64,000 nucleotides of DNA from Rhodoluna limnophila (GTDB taxonomy: Bacteria; Actinomycetota; Actinomycetes; Actinomycetales; Microbacteriaceae). Where the stretch lies: assembly GCA_945883505.1 (NCBI GenBank), contig CAMCXL010000006.1, forward strand, positions 33,451 to 97,450, written 5' to 3'. The notes beneath the pieces are model-generated. The model made no database searches. It saw only the letters and a list, made by a program, of their open reading frames with translations, and was not told where the DNA came from. Shown here in pieces: positions 53,617 to 63,961 of this stretch (positions within the stretch are counted from its first letter, which is position 1; each line of letters begins with the position of its first letter). The translations under genes and the position numbers were made by a program.

Positions 53617-54735
53617 ATGCCCGAGATGCGAATTCCCAGTGAAATCCTGCCTAAAGACGGCCGATTTGGCTGCGGGCCGTCCAAATTGCGCCAAGAACAG
53701 CTAGCCGCCTTCGGGTCTAAGGGAACGGCCCTGATGGGCACCTCACACCGCCAAAAACCAGTCAAAGACCTGGTAGCGGAGGTCCAAAATGGCCTTTTGG
53801 AGCTATTTAGAGCTCCTGCCGGATACGAGATAGTTCTTGGCAATGGCGGCTCGACAGCATTCTGGGACGTGGCGGCCTATTCACTTGCTGAGGGCAACTC
53901 TCAAGCTTTAGTTCATGGTGAATTTGGTGCCAAATTCGCTAAGGCCCTCTCGGCGCCTTTCTTGGGCTCTGTTGATATCCAAAAGGCCGACCCGGGTTCA
54001 AGATCTGAGCTTCAGGCTCAGGCTGGAATCAGTAGCTATGTCTATCCGCAGAACGAGACCTCAACAGGGGTTGTAACTCCGGTCAAAAGGGTAGCCGGTG
54101 CGGATTCAGATGCCATCTTTTTTACCGACGCAACCTCGGCTGCCGGAGGTATTGACTTCGAGGCTTCCGAAACCGATGTCTACTACTTCGCTCCCCAGAA
54201 AAACTTCGCCTCCGATGGTGGGTTGTGGCTAGCTCTGATGTCTGAAAAGGCCATTGAGCGAGCCGCCAAGATAGCTGCCTCCGATCGATACATCCCGGAG
54301 TTTTTATCGCTTCAGATTGCAATCGAGAACTCGAGACTGAATCAAACCCTGAACACCCCGGCGATCTCGACTATTTTCTTGCTCAACGAGCAGATCAAGT
54401 GGATCAATCAATCCGGTGGTCTTGGCTGGGCCAGCGAGAAGACCAAGGCTTCTTCAAAGCTTTTGTATGACTGGGCAGACAAAGCTAGCTTCGCTAGCCC
54501 TTTTGTTTCAAACCCGGAGCACCGCTCCCAGGTGGTTGTGACAATTGACTTTGATGAGTCAATCGATGCCTCCGAAATTGCCAAGGTGCTTCGGGCAAAT
54601 GCAGTGGTGGATGTGGATCCATATCGCAAGCTTGGAAGAAACCAGCTGCGGGTAGCAACTTTCACCGCCACCGAAAAATCAGACATCGAGGCTCTAATTG
54701 CCTGCATCGATTTCGTAGTTGGGAAAATGGGCTAG
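53617..54735 (+). CDS. serC: Phosphoserine aminotransferase
   Basis: A 372-residue PLP enzyme of serine synthesis, of the actinobacterial type. The opening IPSEILPKDGRFGCGPSK is family-specific, GNGGSTAFWDVA binds PLP phosphate, and the PLP lysine is in FAPQKNFASDGG. It converts 3-phosphohydroxypyruvate to phosphoserine using glutamate. I chose ATG 53617; the longer frame from 53533 has no homology to the family. Its stop shares a base with the DUF2530 start. Confidence 0.95.
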   Translation: MPEMRIPSEILPKDGRFGCGPSKLRQEQLAAFGSKGTALMGTSHRQKPVKDLVAEVQNGLLELFRAPAGYEIVLGNGGSTAFWDVAAYSLAEGNSQALVHGEFGAKFAKALSAPFLGSVDIQKADPGSRSELQAQAGISSYVYPQNETSTGVVTPVKRVAGADSDAIFFTDATSAAGGIDFEASETDVYYFAPQKNFASDGGLWLALMSEKAIERAAKIAASDRYIPEFLSLQIAIENSRLNQTLNTPAISTIFLLNEQIKWINQSGGLGWASEKTKASSKLLYDWADKASFASPFVSNPEHRSQVVVTIDFDESIDASEIAKVLRANAVVDVDPYRKLGRNQLRVATFTATEKSDIEALIACIDFVVGKMG

Positions 54736-54962
54736 TGAAACTTTTCCTGAAGGCATCCGAGGCCAAGCCAACTCCAGAACCTATTGAGTCAAACGCGGGA
54801 CTGGCTGTTCTACTTGGAACGCTTGCGTGGCTTCTTGCTCTTCTTGCCGTCCTTTTTCTGGACCAAGCGCTTCAGCAGCCCCTTCCGTCTTGGTGGGCTC
54901 TGACCTGCGTCTTCGGAATCGCCCTCGGTATCTTCGGGTACTTCAAGGTCCGAAACCGCTGA
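54735..54962 (+). CDS. DUF2530 domain-containing small membrane protein
   Basis: A 75-residue protein with two membrane helices (about residues 22-42 and 50-70) and a basic end, matching DUF2530. GTG start overlapping the serC stop (TAGTG). Its last 153 nt are antisense to the end of the DUF3027 gene. The pairing of DUF2530 and DUF3027 genes is known in actinobacteria. Role unknown. Confidence 0.8.
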   Translation: MKLFLKASEAKPTPEPIESNAGLAVLLGTLAWLLALLAVLFLDQALQQPLPSWWALTCVFGIALGIFGYFKVRNR

Positions 54963-55280
54963 GTCCTCCGGAACCGAGTCAGCTTCTTCAGCTTTACGCT
55001 CCGACCAGGGCAACCAGTCCGGTGCCACAATGGAATCTTTACCCGGCAACATCACCACTTCAGAAACGGTTGCGAGGTTAGGCTTTTTGCCCTCGAAGAC
55101 AACTACGTGCCACTCCCAGCCCTCGTAGCCTTTTAGCTTTGCCTCGAACCGGTAGCTAACGACCTTAGCTTCTTCTGGAACTGTTCCCAGAAACTTTCCC
55201 ACGCCCCCGGCAGGGGCGGTTTCCTTGGCGGCTTTTTCGGCAAGGCTTTGGTGCTGGGAGGTCTTTAGACGCTTAAGCAT
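54810..55280 (-). CDS. DUF3027 domain-containing protein
   Basis: A 156-residue protein with the DUF3027 core in residues 25-95 (VVSYRFEAKLKGYEGWEWHV, then DSIVAPDWLPWSER) followed by an acidic stretch and a strongly basic tail (GKKSKKPRKRSK). Most relatives are longer, so this is a trimmed form. It overlaps the cold-shock gene by 8 nt at its start and the convergent DUF2530 gene by 153 nt at its end. Confidence 0.85.
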   Translation of the reverse strand: MLKRLKTSQHQSLAEKAAKETAPAGGVGKFLGTVPEEAKVVSYRFEAKLKGYEGWEWHVVVFEGKKPNLATVSEVVMLPGKDSIVAPDWLPWSERKAEEADSVPEDSAVSDLEVPEDTEGDSEDAGQSPPRRKGLLKRLVQKKDGKKSKKPRKRSK

Positions 55281-55656
55281 CTAGCTCTTCGGCAAGTTTG
55301 CGAAGCAGCGAGGCAATCTTCTTGCCAGCTGCTGGCTCCGGGTGCTTGCCGCGCTTTAGTCCGCCGCTGATGTTATCCAGCAGGCGAATAAGGTCTTCAA
55401 CGATGACCGACATCTCGTCGGCTGGCTTCCTGGAAAGCTTGGCTAGCGATGGTGGAGCCTCGAGAATTCGCACCGAGAGAGCCTGGGCACCTTTTTTGCC
55501 ATCGACAATTCCAAACTCAACGCGCGATCCAGGCTTGACCTCGGTCACGCCTTCAGGAAGAGCGCTGATGTGTAGAAAAACCTCCTGGCCTTCATCGGAT
55601 GCGATGAAGCCAAAACCTTTTTCTTCGTCGAAGAACTTCACTTTGCCGGTTGGCAT
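55273..55656 (-). CDS. Cold-shock domain protein with C-terminal extension
   Basis: A 127-residue protein: cold-shock domain in residues 1-66 with RNP1 (KGFGFI) and RNP2 (VFLHI), then a helical extension of about 60 residues with a basic patch (GGLKRGKHPEPAAGKK). It binds single-stranded RNA or DNA. This extended form is typical of an actinobacterial family next to DUF3027. ATG with GAAAGAGGT upstream. Confidence 0.92.
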   Translation of the reverse strand: MPTGKVKFFDEEKGFGFIASDEGQEVFLHISALPEGVTEVKPGSRVEFGIVDGKKGAQALSVRILEAPPSLAKLSRKPADEMSVIVEDLIRLLDNISGGLKRGKHPEPAAGKKIASLLRKLAEELDA

Positions 55657-55745
55657 TAGGTACCTCTTTCTAGGAACCTTTATTTTACCAACCAGCCCAA
55701 GGCTTTAGGTTTCCTCGACCCAAGACTTGAGTGGTCCCAGTCGGG

Positions 55746-55751
55746 TATCCT
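55746..55751 (+). promoter_or_regulatory. Candidate leaderless -10 box upstream of the XPB operon
   Basis: TATCCT ends 6 nt before the ATG at 55758. The 6-nt spacer contains AAGG, which is too close to serve as a ribosome binding site. Confidence 0.4.
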
Positions 55752-55757
55752 ATAAGG

Positions 55758-56003
55758 ATGACTAAATCCGAACCCACTGGCCCCTCTCGGGTTGAAACAG
55801 TGCTTGCCTACATGGGGGCCGGGGTTATCGGGCTTTCCCTGGTTTCGATCATCGTGACCCTAGTTAGCAGCTACTTCGGAGCTGCGACCAATCTGGCCCT
55901 GTTTGCCCAGATCCCGCTGCTGGGCTTGCCACTTGGCTTTGTCTTGATTATGGTTCTGCTGTTTCTGGCTCTTCGTCGAAAAGGGCGCGAAAACAAAAGT
56001 TGA
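55758..56003 (+). CDS. Small membrane protein, unknown
   Basis: I do not recognise a named family. The 81-residue product has two membrane helices (about residues 16-38 and 46-68) after a short polar start, and a basic end (ALRRKGRENKS). A GTG at 55731 would add nine residues but falls upstream of the TATCCT box. It overlaps the next gene by 3-4 nt and leads the XPB operon; a DUF or transporter accessory role cannot be assigned. Confidence 0.65.
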   Translation: MTKSEPTGPSRVETVLAYMGAGVIGLSLVSIIVTLVSSYFGAATNLALFAQIPLLGLPLGFVLIMVLLFLALRRKGRENKS

Positions 56004-57727
56004 GTGACCTATTCCGCTTAGCAACCGCCCTCCGGTCGGCCCCCGATGCCAGCCTTGGGCTTGTGGTGCATGAGCGCTCGCTGGCGCTTTCGGACTACAA
56101 AGACTTTTTTGATCTGGCTAACGCCATCCTGGCTCCAAAATCCCAGGCGTTGACCGTTGCCGCAATCACCAACCCAATGCTCACATCCCTTCGAGCCCTT
56201 GCTTCGAGTGAGAAAGTATCCAAAGAGCAGCTTCAGTTACTATCCAGCGAATTTCTGATCTGGAGCGTTGAAGAACCCGGTGTCTATGACTGGGTGAAAG
56301 ACCGCCTGACCGAATCACCAAGAACCTCATCGCTTTCGGTAGTGGGCGAGGATGCAAACCTCCCAGACCAAAACGCTATCGATTTAGATTGTGGCATTCA
56401 CGCCTTCGAAGCCATCCAGGCGGTCACCGAGTTGATCTTTGATTTAGATCAGCACCTGGTTCGAGAGGTCGCTAAGGGTTCTCTTGGCTTACCGGATATC
56501 AAACGAACCTCTGCCCACCTTGGAAAGAGCAAGGACTACGTAAAGACAATTTTTGAACTTGCAAAGGTTGCAGGTCTTATATCTTCAAACGAAAAAAGAT
56601 TCCAGCCCACGGCCTTGGCCGACAGCTGGATCACGGCAACCCCGAAAGCTCGCTGGTTAATTCTCTGCGAAGCATGGCTGTCGCTTCTGGGTCCGTCCGG
56701 TGCCAAAGAAGTGCTTTTGCAGCTCAACCAGAATAAATCCAGCTCCCTCAAAAAGCTGATTCAGTCGGCATTTCCCTTCGCAAGCCTGGCTCCGGCTTCG
56801 CGAATCAATCGGCTAGCTGAAATGGCAGATCAGATCGGATTAAGCTCGGCTAGCTTCCGAGCCAGCTGGCTGCCCGAAGTGCTTGCCAATAAGCTCGCCG
56901 CGGCCGCTAAGTCCCTAGAATCCAGGCTTCCGGCCCAGCAGGACCGGATCATCATCCAAGCTGACCTGTCGATTATTACCCCGGGGCCGCTGGTTAGTTC
57001 CCTGGAGGTTCAGCTTCGGAAGTTCGCCGATACCGAGAGCATCGGGCTTGCCACCAGCTACCGGATCTCGCCGCTGAGCATAAGTTGCGGTCTCGAAGAG
57101 GGTATGACTGAGCAGCAAATTAGGTTGCTGTTGCAAAAACTAAACGGCACCGGCTTACCCCAGCCAGTTGACTACCTGATTCGCGAAACCGCCGAGCGAT
57201 TTGGAAGGCTCAAGATTCAGGCAACGACAAAAGGAAGCCTGTTGATTTCAAGTGATGAGCTACTCGCCAAGCAAATCACAATGGATTCAAAACTAAAATC
57301 CCTGATGCTAGGAAATTCTTCCTCCGGGATTACTTCCCCGCTGGATGCCCAGGCGCTTTACCACGCCCTTCGAGAAAGTGGCTACCTGGCAATTTTGGTT
57401 GATGATGATGGAAAAGTCATAGCGCCCTCCTCAATTCACAAATCTCCCAACGAGAGTGCTGTTTTTCTAGAACAGATTGAGCGGCTTCGGGCTCAGGATG
57501 TTGAGATGGCCGATGCCGCACCGGCATCGGATATGGAACGAAAGATTTTGCTTGCACTAAAGACCAAGAGTTTGCTTCAAGTTCAAATCAATGCCAACGG
57601 CAAGTTCATGGATTTTCTACTTGAGCCAATCGGGATGGCCAATGGAAGACTTCGGGCGCGTGATCGAAAAGCTGACATCGAAAGAACACTTCCGGTTTCT
57701 GCCATTACCTCAATACTGATTGGCTAG
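56000..57727 (+). CDS. Helicase-associated domain protein (XPB partner)
   Basis: A 575-residue protein that in actinobacteria regularly precedes bacterial XPB. It contains a winged-helix-like region (about residues 150-215), and the Helicase_C_3/XPB-N-like domain near 335-470 (IIQADLSIITPGPL, YRISPLSI). The C-terminal 60 residues form a WYL-like or Sm-like small barrel. It probably assists XPB in DNA opening. TTG start overlapping the previous stop. It ends 2 nt before XPB. Confidence 0.85.
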   Translation: MSDLFRLATALRSAPDASLGLVVHERSLALSDYKDFFDLANAILAPKSQALTVAAITNPMLTSLRALASSEKVSKEQLQLLSSEFLIWSVEEPGVYDWVKDRLTESPRTSSLSVVGEDANLPDQNAIDLDCGIHAFEAIQAVTELIFDLDQHLVREVAKGSLGLPDIKRTSAHLGKSKDYVKTIFELAKVAGLISSNEKRFQPTALADSWITATPKARWLILCEAWLSLLGPSGAKEVLLQLNQNKSSSLKKLIQSAFPFASLAPASRINRLAEMADQIGLSSASFRASWLPEVLANKLAAAAKSLESRLPAQQDRIIIQADLSIITPGPLVSSLEVQLRKFADTESIGLATSYRISPLSISCGLEEGMTEQQIRLLLQKLNGTGLPQPVDYLIRETAERFGRLKIQATTKGSLLISSDELLAKQITMDSKLKSLMLGNSSSGITSPLDAQALYHALRESGYLAILVDDDGKVIAPSSIHKSPNESAVFLEQIERLRAQDVEMADAAPASDMERKILLALKTKSLLQVQINANGKFMDFLLEPIGMANGRLRARDRKADIERTLPVSAITSILIG

Positions 57728-57729
57728 CG

Positions 57730-59364
57730 ATGACTCAAGGCCCGCTGATTGTTCAAAGCGACAAGACCGCTCTGTTAGAAGTTGAGCACCCTGCTGCCTC
57801 TGACGCTAGGCACGATCTCGCAATCTTTGCCGAGCTCGAAAGAGCACCGGAGCATATCCACACCTACCGAATAACCAAGCTAGGACTCTGGAATGCTCGG
57901 GCCGCCGGCCACGGTAGTGACTACGTGATCGGGGTGCTGGATAAGTACGCCAAGTTTGCAATTCCGTCCTCGGTCCGGGTTGATATCCAAGAGACCATGG
58001 ACCGCTACGGGAAACTTGTCATTCGCCGAAACCCCGAAGGTTCGCTGCTACTAACCAGCGAATCAGCGGCAATTCTGCTGGAAGCCTCCAGAAGCCCAAG
58101 AATTGCAGCCCTTTTGGGGCCCCGGGTCTCCGAGGACAGCTTTGAGGTCTTGGCCTTTGCTAGGGGGTCACTAAAGCAGGAGCTTCTAAAACTCGGCTGG
58201 CCAGCCGAGGATTTGGCTGGCTATACCCCGGGTGAACCTCACGCAATTGCCCTGAATCAAACGGGCTGGAACATCCGCGACTACCAAACCAAGGCGGTCG
58301 AGAAATTCTGGGATGGTGGTTCGGGAGTTGTGGTGTTACCTTGTGGCGCCGGAAAAACAATTGTTGGCGCAGCCGCGATGGCAAAAGCCAAAACCAACAC
58401 ACTAATTTTGGTCACCAACACGGTGGCCGCAAGGCAGTGGCGAGCTGAGCTACTAAAGCGCACCACTTTGACTGAAGATGAAATTGGTGAGTACTCCGGT
58501 TCTGTCAAGCAAGTGAAGCCGGTCACCATTGCGAGCTACCAGATTCTTACCGCAAAAAGAAAAGGTGAGTACGCGCACCTTGCACTACTAAACGCTAAGG
58601 ACTGGGGACTGATTGTTTACGACGAGGTTCACTTACTTCCCGCACCGATTTTCAAAATGACTGCAGACCTGCAGGCAAGAAGAAGACTCGGCCTAACCGC
58701 AACGTTGGTTCGCGAAGATGGCAAAGAAGGAGATGTGTTTTCGCTTATCGGTCCAAAACGATTTGATGCCCCATGGAAAGAAATTGAAGCCGAAGGATAC
58801 ATTGCACCAGCCGAGTGTTTCGAAATCCGAGTTGATTTGCCAGAGCAAGAGCGTCTTGATTATGCAATTGCCGAACAAGACGAGCGATACCGGATGGCGG
58901 CAACTTCAAAAACTAAGATTCCCGTAATTCAAAAACTTATGGCCCGACACAAAAGCGAACCAACCTTGATCATCGGTCAGTACCTTGATCAAATCGAAGA
59001 GGTCGCAGCCTTACTGCAGATTCCAAAAATCACCGGCGAGACCCCGGTTGTCGAGCGCGAGCGATTGTTCCAGGCCTTTAGGGATGGAGTGGAGCCGACC
59101 TTGGTGGTTTCCAAAGTTGCGAACTTCTCGGTGGATCTTCCAGAAGCCTCGGTTGCCATCCAGATCTCGGGCTCCTACGGATCCAGGCAAGAAGAAGCTC
59201 AGCGACTTGGGCGACTGCTTAGGCCAAAGGCCGATGGCAGAACCGCTAGTTTCTATACCCTGATAGCTAGGGACACCGTGGACCAAGACTTTGCCCAGAA
59301 CCGCCAGCGGTTCCTAGCCGAGCAGGGCTATAGCTACCAAATCCTTGATGTTTCAAGCATCTAG
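57730..59364 (+). CDS. DNA repair helicase XPB
   Basis: A 544-residue SF2 helicase. An N-terminal damage-recognition-like domain (about 1-150) precedes the motor: Walker A PCGAGKT (K209), DEVH box (D298-H301), LTATLVREDG, and in the second RecA domain QEEAQRLGRLLRPK. A 3'-5' DNA-unwinding ATPase of nucleotide excision repair in eukaryotes; bacterial forms are biochemically active. It follows its partner gene closely. Confidence 0.95.
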   Translation: MTQGPLIVQSDKTALLEVEHPAASDARHDLAIFAELERAPEHIHTYRITKLGLWNARAAGHGSDYVIGVLDKYAKFAIPSSVRVDIQETMDRYGKLVIRRNPEGSLLLTSESAAILLEASRSPRIAALLGPRVSEDSFEVLAFARGSLKQELLKLGWPAEDLAGYTPGEPHAIALNQTGWNIRDYQTKAVEKFWDGGSGVVVLPCGAGKTIVGAAAMAKAKTNTLILVTNTVAARQWRAELLKRTTLTEDEIGEYSGSVKQVKPVTIASYQILTAKRKGEYAHLALLNAKDWGLIVYDEVHLLPAPIFKMTADLQARRRLGLTATLVREDGKEGDVFSLIGPKRFDAPWKEIEAEGYIAPAECFEIRVDLPEQERLDYAIAEQDERYRMAATSKTKIPVIQKLMARHKSEPTLIIGQYLDQIEEVAALLQIPKITGETPVVERERLFQAFRDGVEPTLVVSKVANFSVDLPEASVAIQISGSYGSRQEEAQRLGRLLRPKADGRTASFYTLIARDTVDQDFAQNRQRFLAEQGYSYQILDVSSI

Positions 59365-59417
59365 GCCTCTCAACTAACTCTCAGCTTTCTTCCAGCAAAG
59401 TCTGTGAGACTTGAGGC

Positions 59418-60107
59418 ATGGCAAAAACACGAGTTCTAATCGTCGATGACGAGCCCAATATCCGCGACCTACTGGCAACCAGCCTTCGCTTCGCTGGTTT
59501 CGATATCCAAACCGCCGCTAACGGAGCCCAGGCGGTGACTGCAGTGACCGAGTCAGAGCCAGACATCATCTTGCTCGATGTGATGCTTCCTGACATGAAT
59601 GGATTTAGCGTAACCAAGAAGCTTCGTGCCTCCGGTATCCAAGCACCGATTCTTTTCTTGACCGCTCGCGATGACACCGAGGACAAGATCACCGGTCTCA
59701 CTGTCGGTGGCGACGATTACCTAACCAAGCCATTTAGCTTGGACGAAGTCGTTGCTCGCATCCAAGCAATCCTTCGAAGAACAAAAACTGCCGATGCTGA
59801 GCCTTCCATTATCGACGCCGGTGCAATTGTGATTAACCAAGATGCTCACGAGGTGAGCGTTGAGGGAAAAAACGTTGAACTGTCTCCCACCGAGTACAAG
59901 CTGCTTCGCTTTCTGGTTATGAATCCAGATCGGGTTCTAACCAAGGCCCAGATTTTAGATCACGTTTGGGAATATGACTTCAATGGGGATATGGGAATTG
60001 TGGAATCTTACGTTTCGTACCTTCGCAAAAAATTGGATCCGATTAGTTCAAGGCCCCTTATTCAAACTAAGCGCGGGGTTGGCTACATCTATAAGAAACA
60101 GGACTGA
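59418..60107 (+). CDS. OmpR-family response regulator
   Basis: A 229-residue two-domain regulator: receiver (about 5-118) with D10/D11, phospho-acceptor D54, T82 and K104, and a winged-helix DNA-binding domain (about 132-226; SPTEYKLLRFLV, HVWEYDFNGD, RGVGYIYK). Its targets are unknown; the spacing suggests it controls its own operon. The ATG follows GAGG by 3 nt and a GAGACT hexamer by 6 nt. It overlaps the kinase gene by one base (TGATG). Confidence 0.95.
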   Translation: MAKTRVLIVDDEPNIRDLLATSLRFAGFDIQTAANGAQAVTAVTESEPDIILLDVMLPDMNGFSVTKKLRASGIQAPILFLTARDDTEDKITGLTVGGDDYLTKPFSLDEVVARIQAILRRTKTADAEPSIIDAGAIVINQDAHEVSVEGKNVELSPTEYKLLRFLVMNPDRVLTKAQILDHVWEYDFNGDMGIVESYVSYLRKKLDPISSRPLIQTKRGVGYIYKKQD

Positions 60108-61600
60108 TGCAGTCAAGAGTCGGTAAGGCTTGGGAACTGGTTTCGCTTAGAAGTAAGCTGACCGGTTTGTCCGTAGCACTCATCGGCTTACTGCTACTAG
60201 TTTCAAGTTTCGGAACAGTTTCATTGCTTAGGGCTTACCTGCAGCAAAACACCGACAACCTTATTTCCACAACCGCAACAATCCTGTCTCAAGAAAATCC
60301 GGGTCTGATCGAAACCAAGCTTTTGGCAAAGAGACTAAATCTTCCCAGACTGCCAAGTGATTACCTGATTGCGGTTCTGGACGGTAGCGGCCAAACGGTG
60401 TTTCGAATTATGGCTACCGACTCTTCTAACGAGGCCTTGCCAAATCTTGAGGTTATCAACCTCGAGATAGCAAGAGCCACCGGAGGCCAGCCCTTTGATT
60501 TGGACCGCACCGGAGCCCTTGGCGAGGTCACAATAGACGAGGGCGATAGCTGGAGAGTGGTGGCTCAGCCTTTTAGGAACTACCTGGCAACGGTGGTGGT
60601 AGCCCTTCCAAACAGCACCAATCTTGAGCTTTTACGCCAGTATCGGGCCATCGGAGGTGGCTTCGGGTTCTTACTGCTAGCCCTAAGCGGACTAAGCATT
60701 TGGCTAACAATTGCCCAAGCCCTAAGACCGCTTCGCGAGGTGGAGCGAACCGCCCAGTTGGTTTCCTCGGGAGATCTATCCCAAAGGCTCATGGAGCGAC
60801 CAGGAAATACCGAGATCGCCAGGCTCAATCGCTCATTGAACTCGATGCTTGATTCACTGGAGGATTCGGTTTCCTCAAGAAACAAAACTCTGGGTCAGAT
60901 GCGAAGGTTCGTCGCCGATGCTTCACACGAGCTTCGCACTCCCCTGGTTTCGGTTCGAGGCTACGCCGAGCTCTATCGGCAGGGTGCCCTGACCAAGAAG
61001 TCGGAAGTTCAAGAGGCGATGGGAAGAATCGAGTCTGAGGCAATTCGAATGAGTTTGCTAGTCGAATCCTTACTCACCCTTGCCAGATTGGACGAGAATC
61101 AAAAGCTTGAGGCTGCTTCAACTGACCTGGCAAAACTTGTTCGAGAAGTAATCGAACAAGATGTGCCCGGCAAGCAAAGAATTAAGTTGACTATGCTCAG
61201 CCTAAGCGGCGCAAAACTAGCAACTGATTTCAAGTTAGTGGCGGAAGTCAACGAAAATCAGATTCGTCAGGTGCTGGTAAACCTAATTGAAAATGCCAAG
61301 CGCTTTAGTGAACCAAAGAGTGAGATTGAAATAGCGCTCGGTGAAAAAACCGAAGGCGAAGTTGTCTTGGAAGTGATTGACCACGGCGAGGGAATACCGA
61401 AGCAGCTTCGTGAAAAGATCTTTGAACGGTTCTATCGAGCTGACAGCTCTAGAAACCGAGACACCGGTGGAACCGGCTTGGGCCTTGCAATCGTGAAAGA
61501 AATTGTTGCTCTGCACAAGGGTCGTATCGAGGTCAAGGAAACAAAAGGTGGCGGAGCAACCTTTAAGGTGAAGCTACCTACCCGCCACAACTGGGTCTAG
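60107..61600 (+). CDS. Two-component sensor histidine kinase
   Basis: A 497-residue membrane kinase: helix 1 (about 18-40), extracytoplasmic sensor (about 41-178), helix 2 (about 180-202), HAMP (about 203-257), HisKA with phospho-acceptor H274 (DASHELRTPLVS) and a HATPase domain with N box (NLIENAKRF), DHGEGIP and GTGLGLAIV. It phosphorylates the regulator encoded just before. The signal cannot be deduced. Confidence 0.95.
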   Translation: MQSRVGKAWELVSLRSKLTGLSVALIGLLLLVSSFGTVSLLRAYLQQNTDNLISTTATILSQENPGLIETKLLAKRLNLPRLPSDYLIAVLDGSGQTVFRIMATDSSNEALPNLEVINLEIARATGGQPFDLDRTGALGEVTIDEGDSWRVVAQPFRNYLATVVVALPNSTNLELLRQYRAIGGGFGFLLLALSGLSIWLTIAQALRPLREVERTAQLVSSGDLSQRLMERPGNTEIARLNRSLNSMLDSLEDSVSSRNKTLGQMRRFVADASHELRTPLVSVRGYAELYRQGALTKKSEVQEAMGRIESEAIRMSLLVESLLTLARLDENQKLEAASTDLAKLVREVIEQDVPGKQRIKLTMLSLSGAKLATDFKLVAEVNENQIRQVLVNLIENAKRFSEPKSEIEIALGEKTEGEVVLEVIDHGEGIPKQLREKIFERFYRADSSRNRDTGGTGLGLAIVKEIVALHKGRIEVKETKGGGATFKVKLPTRHNWV

Positions 61601-61682
61601 TTTCTCCACAGTTTCCAAAGCCCCCGCCAATTGGGAGCTCTTCCCTGGTTAGCCTTATCCCTTCAATAGAAGGGATAGCTAG

Positions 61683-61970
61683 ATGACTCAGTTTCAAGTC
61701 GATAGCGAGCAGGTGCTTGCCGCCACCGGAGCGATAAACGCAACCATTTCAAGACTGCAGTCCGAGGTCCAGTCACTTCACGCCCAACTGCAAAACCTGC
61801 AGGGTTCCTGGCGAGGAGCTGCGGCTGAATCTTTCCAAGCCGTTGCTAATCGCTGGCGAACCACTGCAGGTGCAGTTGATGCTCAGTTAGCTGAGATTGG
61901 TGTGGCTCTTAGCCTTGCGGCTACGCAGTATCGCGAGATCGAGTACGCCAATCAAAGGTTATTTCTATAA
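61683..61970 (+). CDS. WXG100 family type VII secretion protein
   Basis: A 95-residue helical hairpin: helix 1 (about 8-42), the turn SWRGAAAESF with the WxG motif, and helix 2 (about 48-93). A YREIE sequence near the end resembles the YxxxD/E secretion signal. It is likely secreted as a dimer by an ESX-like system. No EccC or partner gene lies in the window. ATG with AAGGGAT upstream; it ends one base before the convergent groEL end. Confidence 0.92.
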   Translation: MTQFQVDSEQVLAATGAINATISRLQSEVQSLHAQLQNLQGSWRGAAAESFQAVANRWRTTAGAVDAQLAEIGVALSLAATQYREIEYANQRLFL

Positions 61971-61971
61971 G

Positions 61972-63658
<1,687 letters not shown>

Positions 63659-63666
63659 CTCTATTT

Positions 63667-63693
63667 TTAGCACTCTCTGGGCAGGAGTGCAAG
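63667..63693. promoter_or_regulatory. Second CIRCE-like operator, imperfect
   Basis: TTAGCACTC, nine bases, then GAGTGCAAG: the left arm is perfect and the right arm matches at seven of nine positions. It lies 8 bp upstream of the perfect CIRCE, so HrcA dimers may bind side by side. Confidence 0.8.
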
Positions 63694-63708
63694 TGGGGGC
63701 TGGGCATC

Positions 63709-63743
63709 AAAAAACCGCCCTCCCGAAGGAAGGCGGTTTTTTT
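63709..63743 (-). terminator. Intrinsic terminator of cspA
   Basis: On the minus strand a CCGCC/GGCGG stem extended by TCC/GGA around a 4-nt loop is followed by six T residues. It separates cspA from the CIRCE-controlled groEL promoter. Confidence 0.9.
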
Positions 63744-63760
63744 GTAAGCCTAGTTTGGTC

Positions 63761-63961
63761 CTAGATTACGTTTACGGCGTCGGCCTGAGGGCCTTTGTCG
63801 CCGTTCTTTACTTCGAACTCAACGCGCTGGTTCTCTTTGAGTTCCTTGTAGCCATCGCCCTGGATAGCTGAGAAGTGAACGAATACGTCCGCTCCACCGT
63901 CCTGAGTAATAAAGCCGAAGCCTTTCTCAGCGTTGAACCACTTTACGGTTCCTTGTGCCAT
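63761..63961 (-). CDS. Cold-shock protein CspA family
   Basis: A 66-residue cold-shock domain: [15 protein letters not shown] with RNP1, and VFVHFSAI with RNP2, then [13 protein letters not shown]. It binds single-stranded nucleic acid and melts RNA structures. ATG with AGGAG 6 nt upstream. Monocistronic, closed by the terminator at 63709. The region 63962-64000 is its 5' leader or promoter. Confidence 0.96.
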   Translation of the reverse strand: MAQGTVKWFNAEKGFGFITQDGGADVFVHFSAIQGDGYKELKENQRVEFEVKNGDKGPQADAVNVI

